Of a stretch of DNA of 64,000 nucleotides, positions 39,978 to 49,229 are shown one piece after another. The DNA comes from Clostridiales bacterium (GTDB lineage Bacteria > Bacillota > Clostridia > Oscillospirales > Oscillospiraceae), in assembly GCA_021205695.1 (NCBI GenBank), contig JAJPXB010000043.1:34300-98299 (forward strand), written 5' to 3'. The notes under the pieces are model-generated. The model made no database searches, was not told where the DNA came from, and saw only the letters and a program-made list of their open reading frames with translations. The translations under genes and the position numbers were made by a program. The first letter of the stretch is position 1. The number at the start of each line of letters is the position of its first letter.

Positions 39978-40996
39978 TTATATTGGCAGTGGAGTCCTCC
40001 TGTGATGAGACCGCTGTGGCGGTGGTACGGGACGGGCGGACCGTGTTGTCTGACGCCATCGCCTCTCAGATTGATATGCACACCGTCTACGGCGGAGTGG
40101 TGCCGGAGATAGCCTCCCGCAAGCACCTGGAGGCCATTTCACTTATGGCAGATCAGGCGCTCGCGCAGGCGGGCGTCGCCAGGGGGGACATCGACGCCGT
40201 GGCCTGCACCTATGCCCCGGGACTGATCGGGGCCGTGCTGGTGGGGGTGAACTTTGCCAAGAGCGCGGCATGGGGGCTGAACGTCCCGCTCATCCCCGTC
40301 CACCATATCCGGGGCCACATCGCCGCCAACTATATCACCCACCCCGATCTGGAGCCCCCCTTTCTCTGCCTGTGCGTCTCCGGGGGCAACACCATGATCG
40401 TGGACGTCCGGGACTACACCGACATGGCGCTTTTGGGTGCCACCCGGGACGATGCGGCGGGGGAGTGCTTTGACAAGGTGGCCCGGGTGCTGGGCATCGG
40501 CTACCCCGGGGGCGGCCCCATGGATCGCCTTGCCACTGGGGGAGACCCCCGAAAATACCCCCTGCCCCGGTCTAAGGTGGATGGAGCACCTTTGGATATG
40601 TCCTTCTCCGGGCTGAAAACGGCGGCGCTGAACCTAATCCACAACGCCCAGCAGAAGGGAGAGGCGCTGGATCTGCCCTCCTTCGCCGCCTCCTTTGGTC
40701 AGGCGGTCAGCGACGAGCTGGTGCCAAGAGCGGTGGACGCCGCCCGGACGCTGGGCTATGGCAAGGTGGCCGCTGCCGGAGGGGTCGCCGCCAACAGCCG
40801 TATCCGGGCCGACCTGGCTGCGGCCTGCGAGCGGGAGGGCTGGCAGCTCTACCTGCCGGAGTTGAAGCTCTGCGGGGACAACGGGGCCATGATCGGCTGT
40901 CAGGGATACTATGAGTACCTGGCGGGCCACCAGGCGGATCTCACCCTGAACGGCTATGCCGGACGTGAGATCGGCTGTAATGACTGGAAATCATGA
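39974..40996 (+). CDS. tsaD: tRNA threonylcarbamoyladenosine biosynthesis protein TsaD
   Basis: ILAVESSCDETAVAVV, GVVPEIASRKHLE, PVHHIRGHIAAN. Confidence 0.97.
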   Translation: MIILAVESSCDETAVAVVRDGRTVLSDAIASQIDMHTVYGGVVPEIASRKHLEAISLMADQALAQAGVARGDIDAVACTYAPGLIGAVLVGVNFAKSAAWGLNVPLIPVHHIRGHIAANYITHPDLEPPFLCLCVSGGNTMIVDVRDYTDMALLGATRDDAAGECFDKVARVLGIGYPGGGPMDRLATGGDPRKYPLPRSKVDGAPLDMSFSGLKTAALNLIHNAQQKGEALDLPSFAASFGQAVSDELVPRAVDAARTLGYGKVAAAGGVAANSRIRADLAAACEREGWQLYLPELKLCGDNGAMIGCQGYYEYLAGHQADLTLNGYAGREIGCNDWKS

Positions 40997-41092
40997 TTAT
41001 GTCAATCCAAATTTGACATAACGCGGTTCCATAATTTTCGGCGGAAAACCCGAAAAAGAGGGGAAAAAGCCTTGCGTCGGCGGGATTTTTCC

Positions 41093-41122
41093 TGTGGAAA
41101 ACCCTGTGGAAAATGTGGATAA
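41093..41122 (+). promoter_or_regulatory. Cluster of three DnaA-box-like sites
   Basis: TGTGGAAAA (41093), TGTGGAAAA (41105), TGTGGATAA (41114), same orientation. Confidence 0.55.
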
Positions 41123-41380
41123 CTCCCTGTAGAAACCGGTTGCGAAGCCATTATTGACGGCCGCCAGACGCCCGCCTGTCAAGGGGGCTGAGCGATTTTC
41201 TCCCTGTTCCACCGGGACAAATTTGACAAAATTTTGGGGGCAGATTTGTGAGGATATCCTATTGACAGCCCTCGACGAAAGCTGCGGAATGAGCGGGGAA
41301 TACGGACAGTATTTTCACCTTTTCACCCTGCTCCGGGCGGCGGGCCTGACCGGGGCCTGCGCTCCTCCTCAGGAAAAAGA

Positions 41381-41409
41381 TTGCCAACGGAATCTCTGTA
41401 TGATATAAT
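41381..41409 (+). promoter_or_regulatory. trpS promoter
   Basis: TTGCCA - 17 bp - TATAAT. Confidence 0.65.
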
Positions 41410-41492
41410 CGGATATCATGTCGAAGCAAAATTGACCGGGGGCGGCGTTCGGGTGCCCCCGGCAGGATAGATCACAAGCAAAGGACGTGGAA

Positions 41493-42494
41493 ATGATGGA
41501 ACAAAAGGGCATTATGCTCTCCGGCATCCAGCCCAGCGGCGAGCTGACCCTCGGCTCCTATCTGGGGGCCATCAAGAACTGGGCCGAGCGGGCCGATCAG
41601 TTTGACTGCTATTATTTCATGGCGGATATGCACACCATCACGGTGCGTCAGAATCCTGCCGACCTCCGCCGCCGGACGGTGAGTCAGCTGGCGGCCTATA
41701 TCGCCTGCGGTCTGGACCCAGAGAAGAACACGCTGTTCATCCAGAGCCACGTCCCCGCCCACGCCCAGCTGGGTTGGATCTTGGACTGCTTTACCATGTT
41801 TGGAGAGCTGTCCCGGATGACCCAGTTCAAGGCCAAGAGCGCCGCCCACGCGGAGAACATCAACGCCGGGCTGTTCACCTATCCCTGCCTCATGGCGGCG
41901 GACATCCTGCTCTATCAGGCGGACTATGTCCCGGTGGGTGAGGACCAGAAGCAGCACTGTGAGCTGACCCGGGACATCGCCGAGCGGTTCAACGCCGTCT
42001 ATGGCCCGGTGTTCAAGGTCCCGGAGCCCTATATCCCCAAGATGGGCGCCCGGGTCATGAGCCTGACCAGCCCGGAGAACAAGATGTCCAAGTCGGATCA
42101 GGACCCCAACGGCTGTGTTTACCTGCTGGAGGATCCGGCAGTGATCGCGAAAAAGTTCAGGCGGGCAGTCACCGACAGCGAGTCCTGCGTCCGCTACGAT
42201 CCGGTGAACAAGCCGGGCATCTCCAACCTGATGCAGATTTACGCCGCCGCCACGGGTAAGAGCTTCGAGACCATCGAGGCGGAATTTGCCGGTCAGGGCT
42301 ATGGCGCCTTCAAGACTGCCGTGGGCGACAGCGTGGTGGAGATGTGCCGTCCCATCCGGGAGGAGACGGAGCGGCTGCTCAAGGATAAGGCCTATCTGGA
42401 ATCCGTCTACCGCTCCGGTGCGGAGAAGGCCGGCTATATCGCCAACAAGACGCTGCGAAAGGTATACAAGAAGGTCGGTTTCGTCGCTCCCTGA
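41493..42494 (+). CDS. trpS: Tryptophanyl-tRNA synthetase
   Basis: MLSGIQPSGELTLGSYLGAIKNW, KMSKSDQDPNGCVYLL. Confidence 0.97.
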   Translation: MMEQKGIMLSGIQPSGELTLGSYLGAIKNWAERADQFDCYYFMADMHTITVRQNPADLRRRTVSQLAAYIACGLDPEKNTLFIQSHVPAHAQLGWILDCFTMFGELSRMTQFKAKSAAHAENINAGLFTYPCLMAADILLYQADYVPVGEDQKQHCELTRDIAERFNAVYGPVFKVPEPYIPKMGARVMSLTSPENKMSKSDQDPNGCVYLLEDPAVIAKKFRRAVTDSESCVRYDPVNKPGISNLMQIYAAATGKSFETIEAEFAGQGYGAFKTAVGDSVVEMCRPIREETERLLKDKAYLESVYRSGAEKAGYIANKTLRKVYKKVGFVAP

Positions 42495-42541
42495 TCGGAC
42501 ACAGAGCCGAAGGGGAACACGAAAGGAGGCTTTCCTCTCTT

Positions 42542-43681
42542 ATGAAGGCTTTGAACTACCAGTCGCTGGCCATTGTGGTGGCGGCACTGGCCGTGGCGAT
42601 GGCGGTGGCGGTGATAATGGTCCCCCTGGTGCGACGTCTTGCCATCCGCATGGGAGCCATTGACATGCCCGGTGTGACGGGAACCGACAGCGAACGCCAC
42701 CTCCACAAGGAGCCGACCCCCCGCATGGGAGGGCTGGCCATCTTTGCGGGCTTCCTGGTGGCAATGCTGCTGTTTGTCCAACTGAATACCAGGCTCACTG
42801 CCATGCTGGTAGGCGCAGTCATCATCGTTGTCCTGGGCATGGTGGACGATGTAAAGGGGTTGTCCGCCCTGCTGAAGCTTGCTGTCCAGATTGTAGCCGC
42901 CATGGTGGCGGTGGCCGGGGGCAATGTCATCAGCTATATCAGTGCGCCCACCTGGATCGCCGAGAGCGGACATCTGAATCTGGGGATGTTCTCCGTTCCG
43001 GTGTCCGTCCTGTGGATCGTCCTGATCACCAATGCGGTGAATCTGATCGACGGCCTGGACGGCCTGGCCGCAGGAGTATCCGCCATCTCTTCCGTCTGCC
43101 TGCTTATCGTGGCCATGGGATATTCTGATATCACGGTGGCGGTGCTCTGCGCCGCTCTGGCGGGGGGCTGTATCGGCTTTCTGCCCTATAATATCAGTCC
43201 CGCCCGTATCTTTATGGGTGATACCGGCTCCACCTTTATCGGATTTATCCTGGCGGTGGCCTCTATCCAGGGACTGTTCAAGATTTATGCCCTGATCTCC
43301 TTTGCCGTGCCCTTCTGCCTGCTGGGTCTGCCCATCTTCGATGTCTGCTATGCCGTCATTGCCCGGGTGAGCCACGGGGAAAACCCCATGAAGGCGGACA
43401 GGAAGCACATCCACTACCGACTGCTGGACATGGGCCTGACCCGGCAGCAGACGGTGGCCGTTCTCTACATTATCTCCGGCATCCTGGGCCTGACCGCCGT
43501 GCTGCTGAGCACCTCAGAGGGCGGGCGGTGGATCCCGCTGGTGATCGCCGTAGTCATCGTGGGCGTGGTCGCCTATCAGCTGTTTCGACACCGCCGGGCG
43601 CTTCTGAAGGGGGAGGGGCACCACAGGCACTTCCCCAATGCGGACGCACGCCTTCCCCATAAGGAGGACGAGAAAAAATAA
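42542..43681 (+). CDS. Undecaprenyl-phosphate GlcNAc-1-phosphate transferase (MraY/WecA/TagO family)
   Basis: NAVNLIDGLDGLAAGVSAIS, ARIFMGDTGSTFIGFILA, HRLLDMGLTRQQTV-like C-terminus. Confidence 0.92.
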   Translation: MKALNYQSLAIVVAALAVAMAVAVIMVPLVRRLAIRMGAIDMPGVTGTDSERHLHKEPTPRMGGLAIFAGFLVAMLLFVQLNTRLTAMLVGAVIIVVLGMVDDVKGLSALLKLAVQIVAAMVAVAGGNVISYISAPTWIAESGHLNLGMFSVPVSVLWIVLITNAVNLIDGLDGLAAGVSAISSVCLLIVAMGYSDITVAVLCAALAGGCIGFLPYNISPARIFMGDTGSTFIGFILAVASIQGLFKIYALISFAVPFCLLGLPIFDVCYAVIARVSHGENPMKADRKHIHYRLLDMGLTRQQTVAVLYIISGILGLTAVLLSTSEGGRWIPLVIAVVIVGVVAYQLFRHRRALLKGEGHHRHFPNADARLPHKEDEKK

Positions 43682-43987
43682 TCAGCCCAGGCCCATGAGC
43701 AGTATCAGGGCAAGAATGATGAGCCACTCGTCGTCCTCCGACTCCCGAAAGAGATAGATGAGGATGAGAATGAGGAGAATGTCTCCCTTGTCCAGCCTGC
43801 TGACACCCAATCGATCCAGCAGCCGGTCAATGCCGCCGTCCCCGGAGAGAAGGCCGCGGAGGGCGGAGAAGAGCCCTCCTGCCCCGGCGCTCCCGCCGGA
43901 GGAGGGCCTGGACGGTTCCCCCTGGGGGCCGTCCGGCTCCACCGGCTGATAGCCCCCCTGAGGACTGTACCGGTTATACATCCCCAT
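43682..43987 (-). CDS. Small uncharacterised protein with C-terminal hydrophobic segments
   Basis: 101 aa; LDKGDILLILILIYLFRESEDDEWLIILALILLMGLG. Confidence 0.7.
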   Translation of the reverse strand: MGMYNRYSPQGGYQPVEPDGPQGEPSRPSSGGSAGAGGLFSALRGLLSGDGGIDRLLDRLGVSRLDKGDILLILILIYLFRESEDDEWLIILALILLMGLG

Positions 43988-44345
43988 CCCCCCTGAACAT
44001 GGACAGCGCCGCCTGAATGACCCGGCTGATGCGGGTGATGTGGACGGCCCGCTCCAGTCGCTCCTGGCTGTTCTCCTTCAAAAAGGGCCGGAGCGCCTCC
44101 AGGAGCTGTGTCCTCTCGTCTCCCTGCTGCTGATAGACGGACAGCAGGGAGGAGAGCCTGCCCAGCGTGGCCGGCTCCAGGCCGCCCAGCAGATCGGCGG
44201 GGGCGGAGGAAGGAGCGGCTCCTTCGGAGGCGTCCGTCTCCGAAGGGGGACTGCCACCGGAGAGGGAATTGGCCAGGGACATGATCTGCTCCATGGCCTG
44301 GGGAGAGGACAGGATTTCATTCAGTTTTTCCTCAAATTCGGCCAC
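43974..44345 (-). CDS. Small uncharacterised helical protein
   Basis: 123 aa; LNEILSSPQAMEQIMSLANSLSGG...LLSVYQQQGDERTQLLEALRPFL; overlaps next ORF. Confidence 0.7.
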   Translation of the reverse strand: MAEFEEKLNEILSSPQAMEQIMSLANSLSGGSPPSETDASEGAAPSSAPADLLGGLEPATLGRLSSLLSVYQQQGDERTQLLEALRPFLKENSQERLERAVHITRISRVIQAALSMFRGDGDV

Positions 44346-44367
44346 AGAGCAGTCCTCCTTTCCTGAA

Positions 44368-44643
44368 TCAGCGCCGCTCCAGGCGGCCCTCCAGATTGGT
44401 CAACGCATCCCCGCCCTCCCGGCTCTGGCCGAGACGGCGGAGCATTTCCTGAAGTGCGGAGGCGTCTCCCGCCTTTGCCTGTTTGGCTGCCCCCTGGAGG
44501 TCGCCCTGCTGCTGCAGCAGAGAGATGAGACGCTTCGTCTCCGGCGATTGAATGAGGGCCTTGAGCGCGGACGGGTTTTGCATCAGCTCCTCCGCCTCCC
44601 GGGGCAGAGAGCCGGATGGACGGTCAGCTGCGGACTGTTTCAT
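44368..44643 (-). CDS. Small uncharacterised helical protein
   Basis: 91 aa; MQNPSALKALIQSPETKRLISLLQQQGDLQGAAKQAKAGD. Confidence 0.7.
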   Translation of the reverse strand: MKQSAADRPSGSLPREAEELMQNPSALKALIQSPETKRLISLLQQQGDLQGAAKQAKAGDASALQEMLRRLGQSREGGDALTNLEGRLERR

Positions 44644-44724
44644 CAGAGATCCCTCCTGCCAGCCCGGAAAACCGGGCCAACTGCATTTAGTTTAGTATAT
44701 GCACCGACGAAGGAGATGTGCTCC

Positions 44725-45213
44725 GTGAAGCTGCTGATCTTCTCTGACTCCCACGGGAACAAGACCAATATGTGCAACGTGCTGGAGCGGGAACGCCCCG
44801 ACATGGTGTTCCACCTGGGGGACGGACGGGGAGATATTCTCGCCGTCCTGGCGGAACACCCGGAGATCGAGCTGCACTCGGTAGCCGGAAACTGCGACTG
44901 GCGGTGCCGGTGGCGGACGGAGGAGCTGGTGACAGTCTGCGGCCTGCGGATTTTTCTGACCCACGGCCACGAATACACGGTCAAGAGCGGCTACAGCCGC
45001 CTGTTCGCCGCAGGCCGCCGTCAGGAGGCGGACATCCTCCTGGCAGGGCATACCCATGTCGCCTGCGTCCGTCAGGAGGGCGGCATCCTGCTGATGAACC
45101 CCGGCGCCGTGGGCAACAGTCCCCATCCCTCCTATGGCATATTGGAGCTGGAGGGCGGTCTGATTACCCGCTGCGAAATATGCCCGGTGCCTGATCCGGT
45201 GTATGAGTGGTGA
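44725..45213 (+). CDS. YfcE/MJ0936-family metallophosphoesterase
   Basis: KLLIFSDSHGNKTNM, VFHLGDGRGD, VAGNCDW, THGHEYTVKSG, AGHTHVA; GTG start behind GAAGGAG. Confidence 0.9.
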   Translation: MKLLIFSDSHGNKTNMCNVLERERPDMVFHLGDGRGDILAVLAEHPEIELHSVAGNCDWRCRWRTEELVTVCGLRIFLTHGHEYTVKSGYSRLFAAGRRQEADILLAGHTHVACVRQEGGILLMNPGAVGNSPHPSYGILELEGGLITRCEICPVPDPVYEW

Positions 45214-45375
45214 GACGGCCATTTTTTCCCGAAAACATGATTACCCCGCCGGCCACGGATGCCATAATAGTGTCAGCGGGGGGATTGAACTGCAATAGAA
45301 TGTAATAGAGGGTACCACCCCCTCACGATCACGGCCCCGCCGGCCGGAGCGCAAATTCCCGACGGGAGGAACAGA

Positions 45376-46290
45376 ATGGACTCATTTGAGCATCTGAAAA
45401 GAGAACTGAACCGGGCCTGCCCCGGTATTGAAATAAGAGAAAACGAACCCATGAGCAATCACACCTCCTTCCGCATCGGCGGGCCGGTGGCGGTGATGGC
45501 TCTGCCCCACACAACGGAGGAGACAGTGACCGCCATCCGGGTGGCCAGGAGCCTGGACATCCACCCCTTTCTGGTAGGACGGGGGAGCAATCTCCTGTGC
45601 GGAGACGGCCCCCTGGAGCATTTCGTTATTCTGACTCGCCCCGGCCTGAACCAGCTGGAGCGGATAGGGGAGACCACCGTCCGCTGCGGGGCGGGCGTCC
45701 CCATGAGACAGCTGGCCTGCTTTGCCCAGCAGGAGGGGCTGACCGGATTTGAATTTGCCCACGGCATCCCCGGCTCGGTGGGCGGCGGCGTGGTGATGAA
45801 CGCCGGAGCCTACGGAGGAGAGCTGCAGCATGTGGTGACTCAGACCACCGCCCTGGACGCGGAGGGCAACCTCCATGTGTTCCGGGGGGAGGAGCAGCAT
45901 TTCGGCTACCGCCACAGCGTCTTCATGGAGCAGGAGCTGATCGTCTTAGAAGCCCTGGTAGAGCTGCAGCCGGGGGACCGGCTGGCCATTCAGGCGCAGA
46001 TGGATGACCTGCTCCGCCGCAGGAAGCGGACCCAACCCCTGGAGTGGGCCAGCGCCGGCTCTACCTTCAAACGGCCCAAAGGGGCCTATGCGGCGGCGCT
46101 CATCGACCGGTGCGGGCTCAAGGGCTATCAGGTGGGCGGCGCACAGGTCTCCGAAAAGCATGCAGGATTTGTGGTCAACAAGGGCGGGGCCACCTGTGCC
46201 GACGTGCTGGCCCTGACCGACCATGTGAAAGACGTGGTCTGGCAGCATACGGATTACCGGCTGGAGCTGGAGATCCGGCTGATGCTGTAA
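45376..46290 (+). CDS. murB: UDP-N-acetylenolpyruvoylglucosamine reductase
   Basis: NHTSFRIGGPVAVMALP, GFEFAHGIPGSVGGGVVMNAGAYGGE, AGSTFKRP. Confidence 0.96.
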   Translation: MDSFEHLKRELNRACPGIEIRENEPMSNHTSFRIGGPVAVMALPHTTEETVTAIRVARSLDIHPFLVGRGSNLLCGDGPLEHFVILTRPGLNQLERIGETTVRCGAGVPMRQLACFAQQEGLTGFEFAHGIPGSVGGGVVMNAGAYGGELQHVVTQTTALDAEGNLHVFRGEEQHFGYRHSVFMEQELIVLEALVELQPGDRLAIQAQMDDLLRRRKRTQPLEWASAGSTFKRPKGAYAAALIDRCGLKGYQVGGAQVSEKHAGFVVNKGGATCADVLALTDHVKDVVWQHTDYRLELEIRLML

Positions 46291-46345
46291 TCATAAGACA
46301 AATACGACCCCAGACAGACCAAGCGCAGATACAGGAGGTGGGAAA

Positions 46346-47221
46346 ATGCAGTTTATCATTATTTCCGGTCTCTCCGGCGCCGGAAAGAGCAGAGCGGGAG
46401 AATTCCTGGAGGATGCGGGCTTTTATACCGTGGACAATATGCCTGCGGCGCTGATGCCCCGCTTTGCGGAGATGGCGCTCAGCGGCGCCAACAGCAGCTA
46501 TGAGCGGGTGGCCATGGTCAGCGATGTCCGGGGCGGACACGATTTTACCCCCCTGTTCCAGGCCATGGATGAGATGGAGGCCATGGGCTGCGACTGTAAG
46601 CTGCTATTTCTGGAGGCCTCGACCCAGGCGGTCATTATGCGCTATAAGGAGACCCGGCGGATGCATCCCTTGGCCGAGCCGGGGGAGAGCCTGGAGTCCG
46701 CCATTCGACGGGAGAAAAAGCTGCTGGAGCCGGTTCGGGCCAGGGCGGATTACATCCTGGACTCCACCGACTTCAACACCACCGCGAAGCTCCGTGCGGC
46801 GCTGCTGGAGATGTTTGGAGAGACTGCGGCCAAGGAGCGGACATTTCAGGTTATGGTGGAGTCCTTCGGCTTTAAGTACGGTATCCCGTTGGATGCGGAC
46901 TGGGTGATGGACGTGCGGTTTTTGCCCAATCCCTTTTATGTTCCGGAGCTGCGGCGCAAGACGGGACTGGATCAGGAGGTCTCCGACTTTTTGCAGAACT
47001 ACAGGGAGACACACGAATTTGAACACCGGATGGAGGATATGCTCCGGTTCCTGCTGCCTCTCTATGAGGAGGAGGGGAAAAGCAGCCTGGTCATCTGCAT
47101 GGGCTGCACCGGCGGCCAGCACCGCTCCGTCGCCATGGCCTGCGCCGTGGCCCGGATGGTGGAGAGCATGGGGTATATCGTCACCGAGCAGCATCGGGAT
47201 ATCAATCGGGAGCGGAAATAG
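46346..47221 (+). CDS. rapZ: RNase adapter / nucleotide-binding protein RapZ
   Basis: IISGLSGAGKSRAGEFLEDAGFYTVDNMP; VICMGCTGGQHRSVAMA. Confidence 0.96.
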   Translation: MQFIIISGLSGAGKSRAGEFLEDAGFYTVDNMPAALMPRFAEMALSGANSSYERVAMVSDVRGGHDFTPLFQAMDEMEAMGCDCKLLFLEASTQAVIMRYKETRRMHPLAEPGESLESAIRREKKLLEPVRARADYILDSTDFNTTAKLRAALLEMFGETAAKERTFQVMVESFGFKYGIPLDADWVMDVRFLPNPFYVPELRRKTGLDQEVSDFLQNYRETHEFEHRMEDMLRFLLPLYEEEGKSSLVICMGCTGGQHRSVAMACAVARMVESMGYIVTEQHRDINRERK

Positions 47222-48265
47222 ATGAACACGCAAGATTGGCGGATCTCCTCTGATGGAGGTCCTCATATCGTCGCTATCGGCGGCGGAACGGGGCTGTCCA
47301 CCATGCTGCGGGGCCTGAAATACTATTCCAGAAATATCACCGCCGTGGTGACCATGGCGGACGACGGGGGCGGCTCCGGGATGCTGCGGCACGACCTGGG
47401 AATGCCCCCACCGGGCGATCTGCGCAACTGCCTCCAGGCACTGGCCAATGTGGAGCCGGTGATGGAGGAGCTACTGGCCTACCGGTTCCACGACGGGAGC
47501 CTGGCGGGACAGAGCTTCGGGAATCTCCTCCTGGCCGCCCTGGACGGCATCTCCGACTCCTTTGAGGAGGCGGTGGAGCGGATGAACCAGCTTCTGGCCG
47601 TCACCGGACAGGTGCTTCCCGTCACCAGTGAGAACGTAAACCTGATAGCGGAGCTGGAAAACGGCACCTCTGTCCGGGGGGAGAGCAAGATATTCAGCTT
47701 TAAGCGCTCTCAGCACTGCCGCATCCGGCAGGTGCGCATGGAGCCGGAACGGCCCCCTGTGCTCCCCAAGGTTCTGGACGCTCTCCGGGAGGCGGACGTG
47801 ATCGTCCTGGGGCCGGGGAGCCTGTACACCAGCATCATTCCCAACCTGCTGGTGCCCGGCGTGGCGGACGCCGTGGCGGAGTCCCAGGCCCTGCGCATTT
47901 ACGTTGCCAATATCATGACCCAGGAGGGGGAGACGGAGGGCTATACCCTCTCAGAGCATCTCCAGGCCCTGTTCGACCACGGGCGGCCGGACATGGTGGA
48001 TCTGTGTCTGGCAAACTCCGCCGACATCCCGGAGGAGGTGCGCCAGCGCTACCGGACGGAAAACGCCCAGCCCATGCTGGTGGACGGGGACGCAGTCCGT
48101 GCCATGGGCGTGGAGCTGATCTGCGAACCCCTCTCGGACGAGACAAAGCGCTACAAGGCCAGACACGACTCCATGAAGCTGGCCCGGGCCATCCTGGACG
48201 TGGTGGAGGATCGGTGCGTCCGCACCTGGACGGATCGGGGAGTGCGGTATGTCAGAGAACGGTGA
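47222..48265 (+). CDS. yvcK: Gluconeogenesis factor YvcK family
   Basis: [32 protein letters not shown]; between rapZ and whiA. Confidence 0.95.
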   Translation: MNTQDWRISSDGGPHIVAIGGGTGLSTMLRGLKYYSRNITAVVTMADDGGGSGMLRHDLGMPPPGDLRNCLQALANVEPVMEELLAYRFHDGSLAGQSFGNLLLAALDGISDSFEEAVERMNQLLAVTGQVLPVTSENVNLIAELENGTSVRGESKIFSFKRSQHCRIRQVRMEPERPPVLPKVLDALREADVIVLGPGSLYTSIIPNLLVPGVADAVAESQALRIYVANIMTQEGETEGYTLSEHLQALFDHGRPDMVDLCLANSADIPEEVRQRYRTENAQPMLVDGDAVRAMGVELICEPLSDETKRYKARHDSMKLARAILDVVEDRCVRTWTDRGVRYVRER

Positions 48266-49217
48266 TCGTTTTCCGGAGCTGTTTCCGGAGGAGGAGACCA
48301 GGCGGGAGGGCAATAAGACCTTTTCCAGTCTGGCGAAGGAGGAGCTGTGCCGCGAGCGGCTCAACCGCCCCTGCTGCACCCGGGCGGAGGCCTATGGGGT
48401 GCTGCTGTTCTGCAACGTGTTTTCGGGGGAAGAGATACGCGTCGTCACCACCTCTCCCGCCGTGGCGCAACGGCTGCCTCGGCTGTTTCGCCGTGCCTTC
48501 GGCGTCAGGTTCGACCGGCAGCCCGGGGAGAACGCAAAGGGGAAACAGATTTTTACCATCACAGACCCGGCCAAGCTGGGCCGTATCCTGGATGCCTTTG
48601 GCTATGACCACGGCCAGGTGTCTCACCACATCAACTACGCCGTCCTGGAGGAGAGCTGCTGTCAGGCGGCCTTCTTCCGGGGGGCTTTTTTGGCTGCCGG
48701 GTCGATCCTCGACCCCAGGCAGCGGTATCACCTGGAGCTGACCACCTCTCATTACGCCGTCTCCCGGGAGCTGGCGCCGCTGCTGGCGGAGATGGATCTG
48801 CACCCCAAGCTGACCACCCGCCGGGGCAACTATGTGACCTACTTCAAGCAGAGCGAGGCTATCGCGGACTTCCTCACGACCATCGGGGCGCCCCTCTCCG
48901 CCATGGAGCTGATGAACACCAAGCTGGAGAAGAACATCATGAACGGTGTGAACCGCCGCTCCAACTGCGATATGGCCAATCTGGACAAGGCGGTGGCTGC
49001 CGCACAGGGGCAGATCGCCGCTATCCGCGCCCTCCGGAGCAGCCCCCAGTGGGACGCCCTGCCGGAGAATCTGCGGGACACCGCCATGCTCCGCATGGAG
49101 CACCCGGAGCTGTCCCTGAGCCAGCTGGCGGAGCTGGCCGGCGTCTCCAAATCCTGCCTGAACCACCGCCTACGCAAGCTGATGGAGCTGGCGGAGGAGC
49201 AGAAAACAAAGCCATAG
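48249..49217 (+). CDS. whiA: DNA-binding protein WhiA
   Basis: TFSSLAKEELCRERLNRPCC start; NRRSNCDMANLDKAVAAAQGQI; C-terminal HTH. Confidence 0.95.
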   Translation: MSENGDRFPELFPEEETRREGNKTFSSLAKEELCRERLNRPCCTRAEAYGVLLFCNVFSGEEIRVVTTSPAVAQRLPRLFRRAFGVRFDRQPGENAKGKQIFTITDPAKLGRILDAFGYDHGQVSHHINYAVLEESCCQAAFFRGAFLAAGSILDPRQRYHLELTTSHYAVSRELAPLLAEMDLHPKLTTRRGNYVTYFKQSEAIADFLTTIGAPLSAMELMNTKLEKNIMNGVNRRSNCDMANLDKAVAAAQGQIAAIRALRSSPQWDALPENLRDTAMLRMEHPELSLSQLAELAGVSKSCLNHRLRKLMELAEEQKTKP

Positions 49218-49229
49218 GAGGGAAGACCC

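Noticed and set aside
41093-41137. Chromosomal replication origin (oriC)
   Set aside because: Only a small DnaA-box-like cluster; no dnaA, dnaN or rpmH nearby and no strand switch of genes. Kept only as a cluster worth checking.
41404-41492. T-box leader upstream of trpS
   Set aside because: Leader is too short and lacks a GGTGGNACCGCG-type T-box sequence.
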